This document shows positions 54,975 through 64,000 of a stretch of 64,000 nucleotides of DNA, one piece after another. Source of the DNA: DAOVXM01 sp963746255 (GTDB lineage Bacteria; Chloroflexota; Anaerolineae; Anaerolineales; UBA4823). A program made the position numbers and the translations under genes. The notes under the pieces are model-generated. The model saw nothing but the letters and a program-made list of their open reading frames with translations, was not told the DNA's origin and did not search any database. Location: contig CAVVAJ010000001.1 in NCBI GenBank assembly GCA_963746255.1, positions 372,001 through 436,000 of the forward strand. Reading direction: 5' to 3'. Each line of letters starts with the position of its first letter. Within the stretch, counting starts at the first letter, position 1.

Positions 54975-56399
54975 ATGGTCCAGGTGATCAAAAATAGTTC
55001 TCTTATTGCACTTGCACTGGGATTGGGATTAGCCATGGCTTTGTTAGCGCTGCAAGGCGGTGGTTTGGTTGCCCGCGCCAAGCCTCTCGCCGAGCTGCAT
55101 GTCTGCCCCAGCGGCTGTACGTATTCTTCCATCCAGGACGCAGTAGACGCAGCCGAGACCGGGGACGTGATCAAGGTGGCCCAGGGGACCTACACCGACA
55201 TGCATCACATTGCTAGTCTGGACACGGCCGAGTTTACTGCCACCCAGTCCGTGGCAGTCACCAAGAGCATCACCCTCCGGGGTGGGTACACCACGACCGA
55301 TTGGGATACTCCCGACCCAGAGTCACACCCGACAATCCTGGACGCTGGCGGCCTTGGGCGTGTGGTGGTCATCAGCGGTACCATCACACCCGTAATTGAA
55401 GGTTTTCATATCACCGGCGGAAACTCGCAGGGCCTGGGGGGTATGTACTGGGGCGATGTGGGTGGTGCCATTTATATCAGTGGCGCCTCCGCAGTATCAG
55501 ACTCCAACCAGATCTACAGCAATACAGCTACCTGGTATGGCGGGGGGATGTATCTTGAATCCAGTAATGCAATTGTCGTAATAGTACTAATCTCGCGAGA
55601 ACTACATCTCAACGTCGAGGTGGCGGATTTATATCTGTACCTCAGCCCTGCTACCCTTAGCGAAAACACTATCCGTGATAATTCCGACCGACTTCATGGT
55701 GGTGGTGTCTGCAGTTTCTGAAGCAGGGTACACTCTTTCCGGAAACGTCTTTGAGAATAACTCTGCTGGGGAGTCAGGGGGTGGCTTATACTTGTCTGGA
55801 CTGGGCGAACACTGAAAGGCAATGTCTTTGTGGTCAATCATGCCAGTACGGTGGCGGAATATATATGGATTATGGTGGAGTGGGGTAAAACACCGACGCT
55901 CATCAATACTGCCTGGTCAGTAATGAGGCGTCAGTGGGGAGCGGCATCTGGTTTAGGTGATTGGGTTGATTGGTCGACGACCTATGCTAGCGCGAGCTAT
56001 CCATACGACACTCTATGACAATGGTGGTGGAGGTGAAGGCATCTTTGTGGGAGAATATGCATCTTTCGCTATGACCAACACCATCATCGCTAGCCACACC
56101 GTAGGCATAAGTGTGACATTTGGCAGCATCGTCACATTGGATTCAACCTTGTGGTATGCCAACCCGACGAACCTAGCCGGCAGCGTCACTCACATCAACG
56201 ACTACATCGGAGACCCGGTCTTCAGCGCTGATGGCTACCATCTTGATCCCAATTCAACCGCGCGTGAGACGTTGGCGTGAACTCCGGTGTAACCGATGAC
56301 ATAGATGGCGAGCAGCGTCCCCAAGGAGTTGGATACGACATCGGTGCGGATGAGTTTGACCTGCCGGACGTCTATCTGCCCCTGGTTGTGAAACACTAA
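54975..56399 (+). pseudogene. Secreted pectin-lyase-fold (parallel beta-helix) protein, frameshifted
   Basis: ATG 54975 (ribosome site AAGAAAGG) starts a signal peptide, followed by CPSGCTYSSIQDAVDAAETG and GDVIKVAQGTYTD, the usual head of choice-of-anchor-Q proteins. Glycine-rich beta-helix coils follow (GFHITGGNSQGLGG; YGGGMYLESSNA). From about 55569 the frame changes repeatedly (at least five shifts), with pieces such as GYTLSGNVFENNSAGESGGG and TRTTLYDNG readable. A last shift near 56265 restores GVNSGVTDDIDGEQRPQGVG and the native ending VYLPLVVKH at TAA 56397-56399. Too damaged to be functional as read. Confidence 0.82.
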
Positions 56400-56538
56400 T
56401 CCTAATTGGTGGCGATGAACGCTGTAACTGATTGGAATTTTTCATGTAATATCGCCCGGAGCAAGATATCCCCGTTGGCCGCGTGTGCTGCCATATAATC
56501 GGTAAAAACTGTTTATCAAAAACCGGAGGGTTATTCTA

Positions 56539-57021
56539 ATGAAAGCAATGGTGGTTTACGATTCGGGTTTTGGCAATACAGAGCAAATCGCCCAGGCGAT
56601 TGGCAAAGCTCTCGGTTCTCAAGAGGAAGTCGAGACAGTACATGTGAGTGCGGTCAAACCGGGTCAATTGACAGGGTTGGGACTATTGATCGTTGGCTCA
56701 CCTACCCAGAAATTCAGACCAACCGGAGCAATCACTAACTTTCTGAAAGGGATTCACAAAAATAGTCTAAAAGGAGTCAAAGTAGCCGCATTTGACACCA
56801 GGTTTACGCTGAGTGTAATTGAAAAAACTCCCATATTGCTATTTTTTGTTAGGATATTTGGTTATGCCGCCAAGCCAATTGCTGACCGGCTCGAGAGTAA
56901 AGGAGGCGAATTGGTAATCGCACCCGAAGGGTTCTTTGTAGAAGACTTGGAAGGACCGCTGTTGGGCGGCGAGCTTGAACGATCTGTGGAATGGGCAAAA
57001 GAAATCATCGCTTTTTTGTAA
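56539..57021 (+). CDS. Flavodoxin-domain protein
   Basis: 160 residues. The FMN phosphate loop is YDSGFGNTEQIAQAI; the second FMN loop is around VGSPTQKFRPTGAI and the third AAFDTRF. The chain matches MioC/flavodoxin-like single-domain proteins, so it is an electron carrier or quinone-related protein. The ribosome site GGAGGG is strong. Single gene. Confidence 0.88.
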   Translation: MKAMVVYDSGFGNTEQIAQAIGKALGSQEEVETVHVSAVKPGQLTGLGLLIVGSPTQKFRPTGAITNFLKGIHKNSLKGVKVAAFDTRFTLSVIEKTPILLFFVRIFGYAAKPIADRLESKGGELVIAPEGFFVEDLEGPLLGGELERSVEWAKEIIAFL

Positions 57022-57373
57022 ACGGTTGAATAAACACAATTAGCCACCGCACCATGGCTCGCAGCCCTTTCACTACCATCCATATCTGAAATATAAGAAT
57101 ATATACCCTAACTCAGGTGAAAATGAACACAATTCAAGGGTGTGTGAAGCACGTATGATCGTAGGGAAGTCAGAAGTCCGGTATCTACCGGATCTGTGAG
57201 AAAGCAATTTTTTCAAGTGATCCAAAGAGTGAACTGGTGCCGGCTCAGACAAGGTCGTGTCTAATTTTAAGATTGCCCATAGCGCGGGTCGGATGGTGGC
57301 CGGTTTCGATTATGACAGGATTATTCGCTTTCTTTTCCCAGTCTCAAACACCTAGCGCATCTGGACAACGAAT
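57022..57373. other. Gene-free stretch
   Basis: No gene is supported between the flavodoxin and the HEAT-like gene. Frames are broken by stops, and no RNA gene was recognised. Confidence 0.35.
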
Positions 57374-57817
57374 GTGATTATCGCAAACGAGGTATGGGAT
57401 GAGATGGTTGTTGCATTATCCGAAAAAAACAACCGTGTCAGAGCCATTGCAGCCCAAGTCCTCTGCAATCTGGCAAAAAGCGATCCAGATAACAGGATGC
57501 TCACCGATCATGATGCGCTCCTGGCAGTGACGAAAGAAGAAAGGTTCGTTACTGCGCGGCATTGTTTGCAATCGCTCTGGAAAGTTGGAACCGCAGGAGA
57601 AAAACAACAGCAGCTCCTGGTTGATGGGTTGGAAAGCCGGTATTATGAGTGCCTGGCAGAGAAAAACTGTACCTAAATCCGCTACGATATCATTAAAGAC
57701 CTGCAACAATTATATACTCGAGTAAATGATGAGTCTGTGCGGCAGAAAGCGTTAGCGTTGATTAAAGCAGAAGATGACCTCAAGTACCGTAAAAAGTATG
57801 CCAGTCTCTGGAAATAA
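57374..57817 (+). pseudogene. HEAT-repeat-like helical protein with an in-frame TAA
   Basis: The frame starts near 57374 (GTG; true start unsure) and reads LSEKNNRVRAIAAQVLCNLA, FVTARHCLQSLWKVG, then a TAA at 57674-57676 after LAEKNCT. The same frame continues IRYDIIKDLQQLYTRVND and KAEDDLKYRKKYASLWK to TAA 57815-57817. This ending is one I know from a conserved HEAT-like family, where a Leu usually follows NCT. So the stop is probably a point mutation. The end overlaps the start of the next gene. Confidence 0.7.
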
Positions 57818-58688
57818 AATACGCCAGCTACCGATAATAATCATTGGTCTCATCGCACTTTCGGGTTGTAACCGAATTGGGGCAATACCATATCAACCCC
57901 CAATAACCCCTGAGGGTTGGCTTGCAACCCAACCCTACAAAACAATCACGATCGGGATGATCAACTTTATCTTGGTCCAGCCTAGTTCTACGATTTTCGT
58001 ATACTTGCTCGGCATGTTAACCATTGGGGTAGGTATGTTCACCATCCGCATACGAGAAAATCATCGTTCCCGCGTGTGGTGGAGTATTGCGCTGCTGCTC
58101 TGGGGGGCCGGAGCGTTATTTGCCGGGACAAGTTACCAAGCATTTAGCTATGAAATCAAATGTGCGGGGCAAGCTCTCTGCTCTTGGACGAGTTGGTGGG
58201 AAATCATTTACCTTATCCTCTCGGCAGCAAGTGTCGATGCGATGATGATAGCCGTAGCATATTCGAGCAGTGTCGGTACATGGCGCCGCGTCCTAATCAC
58301 TTACGCACTCATCCATTTTGCGCTGTATGTTACTGTAGTTTTGATTGGGGCATTTTCCCTGAATAAATTCTTAATCTCTTTTGAGCTGCTGCTCATTGTT
58401 GCAGTACCAAATATAATTGCCTGTTTCTTAATCAATGGATGGCGATTCAATAAGAACAAAAATGACATAGATTCAGCCCTTTTGGTCACCTGGCTGTGGC
58501 TAGGTCTCGTCTTCGCAGGATACTTTCTCTACCTCACAATAGATCTCACCAATGCGCTTTGGGAGCGAGGCATTTGGTTTTCTGAAAATGATGTCCTCCA
58601 TATAGGACTCATGAGTTGGATGCTCTTTCTTGCTAGCTATGTAATAAAACGTATCGTAGATATTCCAAGTCAAACTATTACTGATTAA
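57798..58688 (+). CDS. Seven-helix membrane protein of unknown function
   Basis: About 296 residues. The first 25 residues form a signal-like helix with LIALSGC (a possible lipobox), followed by seven membrane helices between about 55 and 290. It could start at ATG 57774 or 57798. No catalytic motif is seen. It overlaps the end of the HEAT-like pseudogene and is followed by a membrane protein gene after 51 bases. Confidence 0.6.
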   Translation: MPVSGNKIRQLPIIIIGLIALSGCNRIGAIPYQPPITPEGWLATQPYKTITIGMINFILVQPSSTIFVYLLGMLTIGVGMFTIRIRENHRSRVWWSIALLLWGAGALFAGTSYQAFSYEIKCAGQALCSWTSWWEIIYLILSAASVDAMMIAVAYSSSVGTWRRVLITYALIHFALYVTVVLIGAFSLNKFLISFELLLIVAVPNIIACFLINGWRFNKNKNDIDSALLVTWLWLGLVFAGYFLYLTIDLTNALWERGIWFSENDVLHIGLMSWMLFLASYVIKRIVDIPSQTITD

Positions 58689-58739
58689 CACATAGATTAG
58701 AGCTGATACAAAATGAGCTATCAAAGACGGAGGGAAGGT

Positions 58740-59315
58740 ATGCAAAGCCATATTAATCAAGCTGCCTCACATAGTTTGGATCGGGTCAACAGGGCACTAG
58801 ATCGCTACGTGTTGCCTTGGCCAGTTCGTTTCCTCACCTTTCGTTTTGTTATCTTAGCGACTATCGCATTGCTAATTCCGCTGATTGTCTTTGCGAGTAA
58901 CACAGTTATGGTATTGGGTATCAATAGTTACCTAAATACGATGAGCGTAGCGGTAAGTTCTATCGTCTTATTGTACGCAACTCTCTCGGAAGCAAATCAA
59001 AAACAAATTGCCCAAATCCAAGAGCAGCGCGCTCAAGAAGACCACGCCCATGTTACAGAAATGCATCAGCTTGTTCTAGAAACACTTACGAACCAGCGGC
59101 AAGAAATCGAAGATCTAAAACAAATGATCGCAATTATGACAGACCAGCCCTATAGTTTAAAAAGTTTCGAACCCACACCAGATCTACATACCTTACACCC
59201 GCGTGGTGAAAACCGTTATGATCAGCAAGATACCCGCGAACGCCTTCAAGATAATTTGTACCAAAATGATTTAGCCGGGGCTTTGAAGCAAGACTTTACT
59301 ACTGAGCAAAGTTAG
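58740..59315 (+). CDS. Two-helix membrane protein with cytoplasmic coiled coil
   Basis: 191 residues from ATG 58740, with GGAGGGAAGG directly upstream. Two membrane helices (about 35-55 and 65-85) are followed by a long helix rich in Gln and Glu (QKQIAQIQEQRAQEDHAHVT; MHQLVLETLTNQRQEIEDLK). The layout resembles low-affinity iron permease-like or DUF1003 proteins, but the match is not firm. It sits 79 bases before the Mg2+ ATPase. Confidence 0.55.
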   Translation: MQSHINQAASHSLDRVNRALDRYVLPWPVRFLTFRFVILATIALLIPLIVFASNTVMVLGINSYLNTMSVAVSSIVLLYATLSEANQKQIAQIQEQRAQEDHAHVTEMHQLVLETLTNQRQEIEDLKQMIAIMTDQPYSLKSFEPTPDLHTLHPRGENRYDQQDTRERLQDNLYQNDLAGALKQDFTTEQS

Positions 59316-59394
59316 TACTATCGGCTATGCGAAGATTACAATTCAGTTATTGAGTTCAAAATATCGCCATCTACCGGTACGAAGGAGTACGTCT

Positions 59395-61941
59395 GTGAAC
59401 AGTCCTTTCTCACTTTCTGACACCTACTGGAGCAAGCCCTCAGATACGTTATTTTCTGGTTTGCAATGCACAAATATGGGGTTGACCACTCAAGAAGCAG
59501 AGCAACGCATTGAGACTGTGGGATTAAACCAGCTCAAACCCAAGAAACCAGTCACTCGATTGAGTCTTTTTCTCAATCAATTCAAGAGCCCAATTGTACT
59601 AATCCTGCTTTCTGCGGTGATAATATCGGCCTTCGTAAAGGACTGGACCGATGCTGTAATAATCTTGCTGATCGTTCTTGGAAGCGCCTTGCTAAGCTTT
59701 ACCCAGGAATACAATGCCAGCTCCGCAGCTGAAAAGCTGCAAAGTCGGGTTGCCATCCAGACACTGGTGATGCGTGACGAACAACAACAATCTGTTCCAA
59801 GTGAACAGATTGTGCCAGGTGATGTGGTCGTGTTATCGGCGGGCAGCCTCATCCCCGCTGATGGCGTAGTCCTTGACGTAAAAGACTTCTATGTTAACCA
59901 GGCTGTATTAACAGGAGAGACTTTTCCGGTCGAAAAGAAGCCCGGTGTCGTGCCTGAGAAAGCTTCGTTAGCGGAACGAACAAACACAGTCTATATGGGA
60001 ACTAATGTCCGCAGTGGAACTGCAAAAGTGCTTATTGTAAAAACAGGTACACGCACATATTTTGGTCAACTCTCGGATAGGTTATCTATCCGTCCGCCGG
60101 AAACAGAATTTGAACGAGGTATCAGATCTCTAGGCTTGTTGCTGACAGAAATAATGCTGCTGCTCGTCTTTGGGATATTTTTTATCAATGTGCTGTTTCA
60201 TAAACCAATCCTTGATTCTTTGCTGTTTTCAATTGCCTTAGCAGTCGGCCTGACACCGCAATTGCTTCCGGCAATCATAAATATCAACCTATCAAAAGGT
60301 TCCCAGGCAATGGCAGAGCGTGGAGTTATTGTGCGTCGGCTCGAGTCAATTGAAAATATCGGCAGCATGGATGTTTTGTGCACAGATAAGACCGGAACAA
60401 TCACTGAAGGAATCGTAAAACTGGATGCAGCGTTGGACTTGAGCGGAGGTGATTCTGAGATAGTGTTCCACCTCGCTTTTATAAACGCGCACTTTCAAAC
60501 GGGACTAACTAATCCTTTGGATGAAGCTATCCTGGCAATGGAAAAGCCAGATCTTAATAATGTCATCAAGCTTGATGAAGTACCGTATGATTTTCACCGG
60601 AAACGATTGAGTGTTCTTGTTCAACAGAACGGTGAAAAGCTGTTGATTACCAAGGGCGCACTTGACAATGTTTTATCTGTATGTTCGCGGTACCAACAAA
60701 ATCAATCCATCGAAATGATTGATAAAGATACCCTATCTCAAATCAATCAGCGTCTTATCGAGTGGAGTGAGCAAGGATATCGTGTCCTCGGGGTATCCAC
60801 AAAGATAATTGATGATAACAAACAAGGAATATCCCGGGCTGATGAGACTGACATGCTTTTTACTGGCTATCTACTTTTTTTTGACCCCCCTAAGGCAGAA
60901 GCTAAGGAAGCAATACTTAGCCTTACAAGGCTCGGCGTCCAACTAAAAATCATTACCGGTGATAATAAATTGGTTGCGGAGCATACTGCGGAACAGGTTG
61001 GCCTGGACAAAACCTTGATCTTGACAGGCAGCCAGATAGATGAGCTGGGCGATGAAGCATTTTGGAATGTCGCTGAACGAACCACAATTTTTGCAGATGT
61101 CGATCCAAACCAAAAAGAGCGCATAATCCTAGCTTTAAAAAAGACCGGTCATGTTGTCGGATATATGGGTGACGGCATCAATGATGCGCCATCAATGCAT
61201 AGCGCAGATATTGGCATCTCAGTGGAAAATGCCGTCGATGTTGCTAAAGAAGCCGCCGATTTCGTTTTATTGAAACAAGATCTCAGAGTGCTGGAACAAG
61301 GGATAATCCAAGGACGGAAAACTTTCGCCAACACCATGAAATACATCTACATGGCGACCAGTGCGAATTTCGGCAACATGTTCAGTATGGCAATTGCATC
61401 AATTTTCTTACCATTCTTACCCATGTTACCCAAACAAATTCTTTTGATTAATTTCCTCACGGACTTGCCCGAGTTTACCATTGCGGAAGATAATGTAGAT
61501 AAAGAATACCTTGAGAACCCTCAACCTTGGGACATTCATTCCATCCGTCGTTTCATGTTGGTTTTCGGCCCATTAAGCTCAATATTTGATCTCGCAACTT
61601 TCGCTGTCCTGCTGCTAATTCTGAAGGCTAATCAAAATCAATTTCATACTGCCTGGTTTGTTGAATCTGTTATCTCGGCATGTCTGGTAGTCTTTGTATT
61701 GCGTACACGCCTGCCGTTTCTACGCAGCAAGCCTAGCCGGTGGATGTTGCTGGTGTCTCTGTCAGTTATCCTCGCCACGCTCATTATTCCATTTACCTTC
61801 CTTGCGACTCCATTTGGTTTCACGCCCTTGCCAATCAATTTCATCTTAGCAATTGGTATGTTGGTGTTGGTATATCTTACCGCTTCGGAATTTGTAAAAA
61901 ATTGGTTCTTTAAGCGTTACACCGCATTGTCAAGTGGTTGA
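59395..61941 (+). CDS. mgtA: Magnesium-importing P-type ATPase (MgtA-like)
   Basis: 848 residues, slightly shorter than MgtA (about 900). The start GTG 59395 has AGGAG seven bases upstream. Motifs are TGE in LTGETFPVEK, the phosphorylated Asp in CTDKTGTITEG, KGAL, and GDGINDAPS. AVGLTPQLLPAIININLSKG and GPLSSIFDLATFAVLLL are characteristic of the P3B MgtA branch rather than calcium pumps. It would carry Mg2+ into the cell. A flippase-like gene begins 18 bases after its stop. Confidence 0.93.
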   Translation: MNSPFSLSDTYWSKPSDTLFSGLQCTNMGLTTQEAEQRIETVGLNQLKPKKPVTRLSLFLNQFKSPIVLILLSAVIISAFVKDWTDAVIILLIVLGSALLSFTQEYNASSAAEKLQSRVAIQTLVMRDEQQQSVPSEQIVPGDVVVLSAGSLIPADGVVLDVKDFYVNQAVLTGETFPVEKKPGVVPEKASLAERTNTVYMGTNVRSGTAKVLIVKTGTRTYFGQLSDRLSIRPPETEFERGIRSLGLLLTEIMLLLVFGIFFINVLFHKPILDSLLFSIALAVGLTPQLLPAIININLSKGSQAMAERGVIVRRLESIENIGSMDVLCTDKTGTITEGIVKLDAALDLSGGDSEIVFHLAFINAHFQTGLTNPLDEAILAMEKPDLNNVIKLDEVPYDFHRKRLSVLVQQNGEKLLITKGALDNVLSVCSRYQQNQSIEMIDKDTLSQINQRLIEWSEQGYRVLGVSTKIIDDNKQGISRADETDMLFTGYLLFFDPPKAEAKEAILSLTRLGVQLKIITGDNKLVAEHTAEQVGLDKTLILTGSQIDELGDEAFWNVAERTTIFADVDPNQKERIILALKKTGHVVGYMGDGINDAPSMHSADIGISVENAVDVAKEAADFVLLKQDLRVLEQGIIQGRKTFANTMKYIYMATSANFGNMFSMAIASIFLPFLPMLPKQILLINFLTDLPEFTIAEDNVDKEYLENPQPWDIHSIRRFMLVFGPLSSIFDLATFAVLLLILKANQNQFHTAWFVESVISACLVVFVLRTRLPFLRSKPSRWMLLVSLSVILATLIIPFTFLATPFGFTPLPINFILAIGMLVLVYLTASEFVKNWFFKRYTALSSG

Positions 61942-61959
61942 CAGAAATATACTTTTTCG

Positions 61960-63006
61960 ATGAAATCCAACGAACAAGGTACAGCGCCTAAGAGGAAGGC
62001 ATTTGTATCCAAAACAACATCTTCCTTATTAGTTTTGATCCTATTTGGCGTTGCTGTGCACCTGCTGCTACCCCAAATCACTGTATTAGAGCATTCTTTA
62101 CATGTGATCAAAAATATGTCCACCTGGGCTGTTGGGCTGGCTGTATTAGCTCAAATATTGAGCTACGTGGGCAGCGGATTGTTACTACAAGCCGTCATTG
62201 AGCTTACATATGTAAAGATATCATTGATCCGAAGCGTTCTTATTTCACTCGCTGCTACCAGTATTGGTCTAATCGCTGGTGGTATCGTCGGAAGTTCTGC
62301 TAGTGTATTTAGTTGGATGCGTGGAACGAGTGATAAGCCACAAACTGCCATGCTCGCCAGTACTCTGCCCCCTTTTATTAATAATTTAACCCTTGTGATC
62401 GTATCAATTTTCGGACTGTTGCATTTACTCGCAGTTCACGATCTGTCTCAATGGCAAACCCTTAGTTTTGTATTAATGGTTCTTTTTACAGGTTTCATTA
62501 TATTTGCGGTTATTTGGGGCGTACAAAATCGAAAGAAAACTGTTTTCCTAGTTGATGAGATTGCGAAGAAAGGCGCGGCTTTGCTGCATCGATCTTATCA
62601 ATCTGATGGTGCAGAAACATCACTACAGAATCTATTTGAAGCTTGGGATGTGCTGGTGGCAAAGGGTTGGCAGCGAACTGTATTAGGGGCAGCCATCAAT
62701 GTCGTATTCGATATGCTCACATTATATTTTCTATTTATTGCTGCTGGAAACCCAATCAGTCCGAGCGTGCTGATCGTAGGGTATGGTATCCCGATTTTGC
62801 TCGGAAAGATGGCGTTCATGATTCCAGGGGGTGTTGGTGTGGTTGAAGGGAGTATGGTTGCCCTATATACAGGGCTTGGTGTGCCTGAGTCGGTGACAGT
62901 CGTAGTTGTATTAATCTATCGTGCCATATCTTTCTGGCTGCCAACACTGATCGGTTTCCCCGTGGCAGCCTATCTTCAACGGGATGCAGTGAAGATTCGG
63001 CAATAA
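61960..63006 (+). CDS. Flippase-like (UPF0104/LPG synthase transmembrane) protein
   Basis: 348 residues with seven to eight membrane helices. Family signs are GGIVGSSASVFSWMRG, PFINNLTL and the C-terminal IPGGVGVVEGSMVALYTGLG. Such proteins are related to the membrane part of MprF and handle lipids or lipid-linked sugars. It directly follows the Mg2+ ATPase, perhaps as one transcript. Confidence 0.88.
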   Translation: MKSNEQGTAPKRKAFVSKTTSSLLVLILFGVAVHLLLPQITVLEHSLHVIKNMSTWAVGLAVLAQILSYVGSGLLLQAVIELTYVKISLIRSVLISLAATSIGLIAGGIVGSSASVFSWMRGTSDKPQTAMLASTLPPFINNLTLVIVSIFGLLHLLAVHDLSQWQTLSFVLMVLFTGFIIFAVIWGVQNRKKTVFLVDEIAKKGAALLHRSYQSDGAETSLQNLFEAWDVLVAKGWQRTVLGAAINVVFDMLTLYFLFIAAGNPISPSVLIVGYGIPILLGKMAFMIPGGVGVVEGSMVALYTGLGVPESVTVVVVLIYRAISFWLPTLIGFPVAAYLQRDAVKIRQ

Positions 63007-63050
63007 ATATTTTGTTGAAGATGCTGTCTTTAGTTCTCCACTTTTGTCGC

Positions 63051-63081
63051 TTGACATTGACGTAACGGTAAGATGTATGAT
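63051..63081 (+). promoter_or_regulatory. MerR-type promoter with 19-base spacer
   Basis: TTGACA (63051-63056) and TATGAT (63076-63081) are separated by exactly 19 bases, the overlong spacing characteristic of promoters that MerR-family activators untwist. A partial dyad (TTGACGTAACGGTAA) lies in the spacer. It is 21 bases before the merR-type gene, so it is likely autoregulated. Confidence 0.7.
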
Positions 63082-63101
63082 TACCCCGTGAGGTGAAATC
63101 A

Positions 63102-63857
63102 ATGGCATACACAATCAAGGAAATTGCAGACTTAGCTGGTGTGACAACCCGTACACTGCGCTACTATGATGAAATTGGGTTGTTGCTCCCCGAAAGAACC
63201 GGGCCAAACGGTTATCGCTACTACGGTCATACCAGCCTGCTGAGATTGCAGCAAATCTTATTCTTCCGCGAGCTTGACGTACCACTGAAAGACATCCAAC
63301 TGCTTTTGGATCATCCCGATTTCAACCTGCTGACCGCACTTGAAGATCACCGTGCCTCCCTGCAAAAACGAGTAAATAGATTGAACACATTGATTGAAAC
63401 AATAGACTATACGATGTCAGAGATCAAAGGAGAATCCAACATGTCGGCTGAGGAATATTTTGTGGGTTTCGATGAGACCAAATACGAAGATGAAGTAATA
63501 GAACGCTGGGGGCACACGGACCAGTACGCTGAGTCGCAACGCAAGTGGTCAAGTTATTCCAAGGATCAAAAGGATGCGATTAAGGCTGAAGGTGGGCGAC
63601 TCACTGTACGCATGGTTAGCGAGGATCCCCGTACATCACCAGATGCCCCGGATGTGCAAGCCGCGATCGGCGAGTACCTTGCCTACCTCAATAAATACTT
63701 CTATACCTGTGATGTCAGCTTCTTACGCCGTCTATCCGATATATGGGTCGCGGACCCACGCTTCGCGGTCAACTACGAGTGCATCCGAACAGGTGGAACA
63801 GAGTTCGTGCGGGAGGCAGTGCACATTTACTGCGACCGGTGTGAATCGGAGGGATAA
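63102..63857 (+). CDS. MerR-family regulator with TipAS domain (TipAL-like)
   Basis: 251 residues from ATG 63102 with GAGGTGA upstream (GTG 63093 is an alternative). The MerR HTH and wing read YTIKEIADLAGVTTRTLRYY, DEIGLLLPERT and GPNGYRYYGH. A coiled linker (residues about 85-115) leads to the C-terminal TipAS drug-binding domain with WSSYSKDQKDAI and YFYTCDVSFLRRLSDIWVAD. TipAL senses thiopeptide-like compounds; the ligand here is unknown. The promoter ahead has the expected 19-base spacing. Confidence 0.92.
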   Translation: MAYTIKEIADLAGVTTRTLRYYDEIGLLLPERTGPNGYRYYGHTSLLRLQQILFFRELDVPLKDIQLLLDHPDFNLLTALEDHRASLQKRVNRLNTLIETIDYTMSEIKGESNMSAEEYFVGFDETKYEDEVIERWGHTDQYAESQRKWSSYSKDQKDAIKAEGGRLTVRMVSEDPRTSPDAPDVQAAIGEYLAYLNKYFYTCDVSFLRRLSDIWVADPRFAVNYECIRTGGTEFVREAVHIYCDRCESEG

Positions 63858-63911
63858 GCTGATCGACAAAATGTTCTTTTGATTATTACTGCGTGATATA
63901 TAGTTAATATC

Positions 63912-63960
63912 TTGACAAAATTCACGAATGGTTCCATAATGGTATCATTGTGGAACCATT
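63912..63960 (+). promoter_or_regulatory. Promoter overlapped by a 34-base palindromic operator
   Basis: TTGACA (63912-63917) and CATAAT (63935-63940) with a 17-base spacer form a strong promoter. Over it lies a palindrome at 63927-63960, with AATGGTTCCA and TGGAACCATT as arms and TGGTATCA within. This is the kind of operator used by ribbon-helix-helix antitoxins. Confidence 0.75.
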
Positions 63961-63973
63961 ATCAGGAGCCGCC

Positions 63974-64000
63974 ATGTATTCAATAACCGTTAAAAATATC
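63974..64000 (+). CDS. Start of a probable ribbon-helix-helix antitoxin (partial)
   Basis: Only nine codons are in the window: MYSITVKNI, after the ribosome site AGGAG. The motif ITVKN(I/L)P at the very start is typical of FitA/Arc-type antitoxins, whose beta strand it forms. The palindromic operator just upstream supports this. A PIN-domain toxin (VapC/FitB) would be expected next, beyond the edge. Confidence 0.5.

Overview
The window looks like a Chloroflexota chromosome, most likely class Anaerolineae. This rests on gene content and style, not on a search: a large heme cluster mixed with small membrane proteins, solute-binding lipoproteins with long Val/Glu/Lys-rich linkers, LuxR/MalT-type regulators, TipAL-type MerR and short conserved proteins typical of that phylum. 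No rRNA, tRNA or CRISPR array was seen.

Layout. 1-2260: end of a membrane protein, two small membrane proteins and a broken aminotransferase. 3005-13350: tetrapyrrole cluster hemA-hemC-hemD-hemB, a radical SAM/SPASM protein, a duplicated DUF4491-like membrane protein, hemY, hemL, a small duplicated membrane protein and hemE, all on +. It makes coproporphyrinogen III from glutamyl-tRNA by the C5 route. 13739-16616: a lipoprotein and a histidine/aromatic ammonia-lyase. 16753-17706 (-): a double 4Fe-4S protein broken by in-frame TAA codons. 18062-23638: a peptide-type ABC importer (binding protein, permease, fused double ATPase, permease). 24069-26779: a decayed LuxR/MalT regulator, followed by degenerate repeats and a terminator. 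27213-35088: scattered small enzymes and membrane proteins (oxidoreductase, DoxX-like, NUDIX, CPBP protease, DUF1566, orphan ABC-2 permease), with IS3 and IS30 transposase remnants. 35380-43832 (-): a sugar operon under a ROK repressor (two permeases, binding lipoprotein, GH15, GH31). 43921-45473: an integrase remnant beside a two-gene pair that includes a HEPN-like protein. 45668-51385: lipoprotein hydrolase, GAF-GGDEF cyclase, a minus-strand run of small membrane proteins and a hydrolase. 51860-54416: katA divergent from oxyR, with a good OxyR site between them. 54714-64000: a broken pectin-lyase-fold protein, flavodoxin, a HEAT-like protein with a stop, an MgtA-type Mg2+ ATPase, a flippase-like protein, TipAL-type MerR, and the first codons of a probable ribbon-helix-helix antitoxin.

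Broken genes are unusually common and fall in two classes. Some (hemA, hemD, binding protein, permease) have single-base frameshifts with all key residues intact, which could be consensus indels. Others (4Fe-4S protein, LuxR, HEAT-like protein, a small membrane protein) stay largely in frame but carry stop codons, which fits real decay. The most interesting candidates are the coiled-coil/HEPN pair at 44480-45473, the radical-SAM-containing heme cluster with its duplicated membrane proteins, and the 4Fe-4S gene with three TAA codons.
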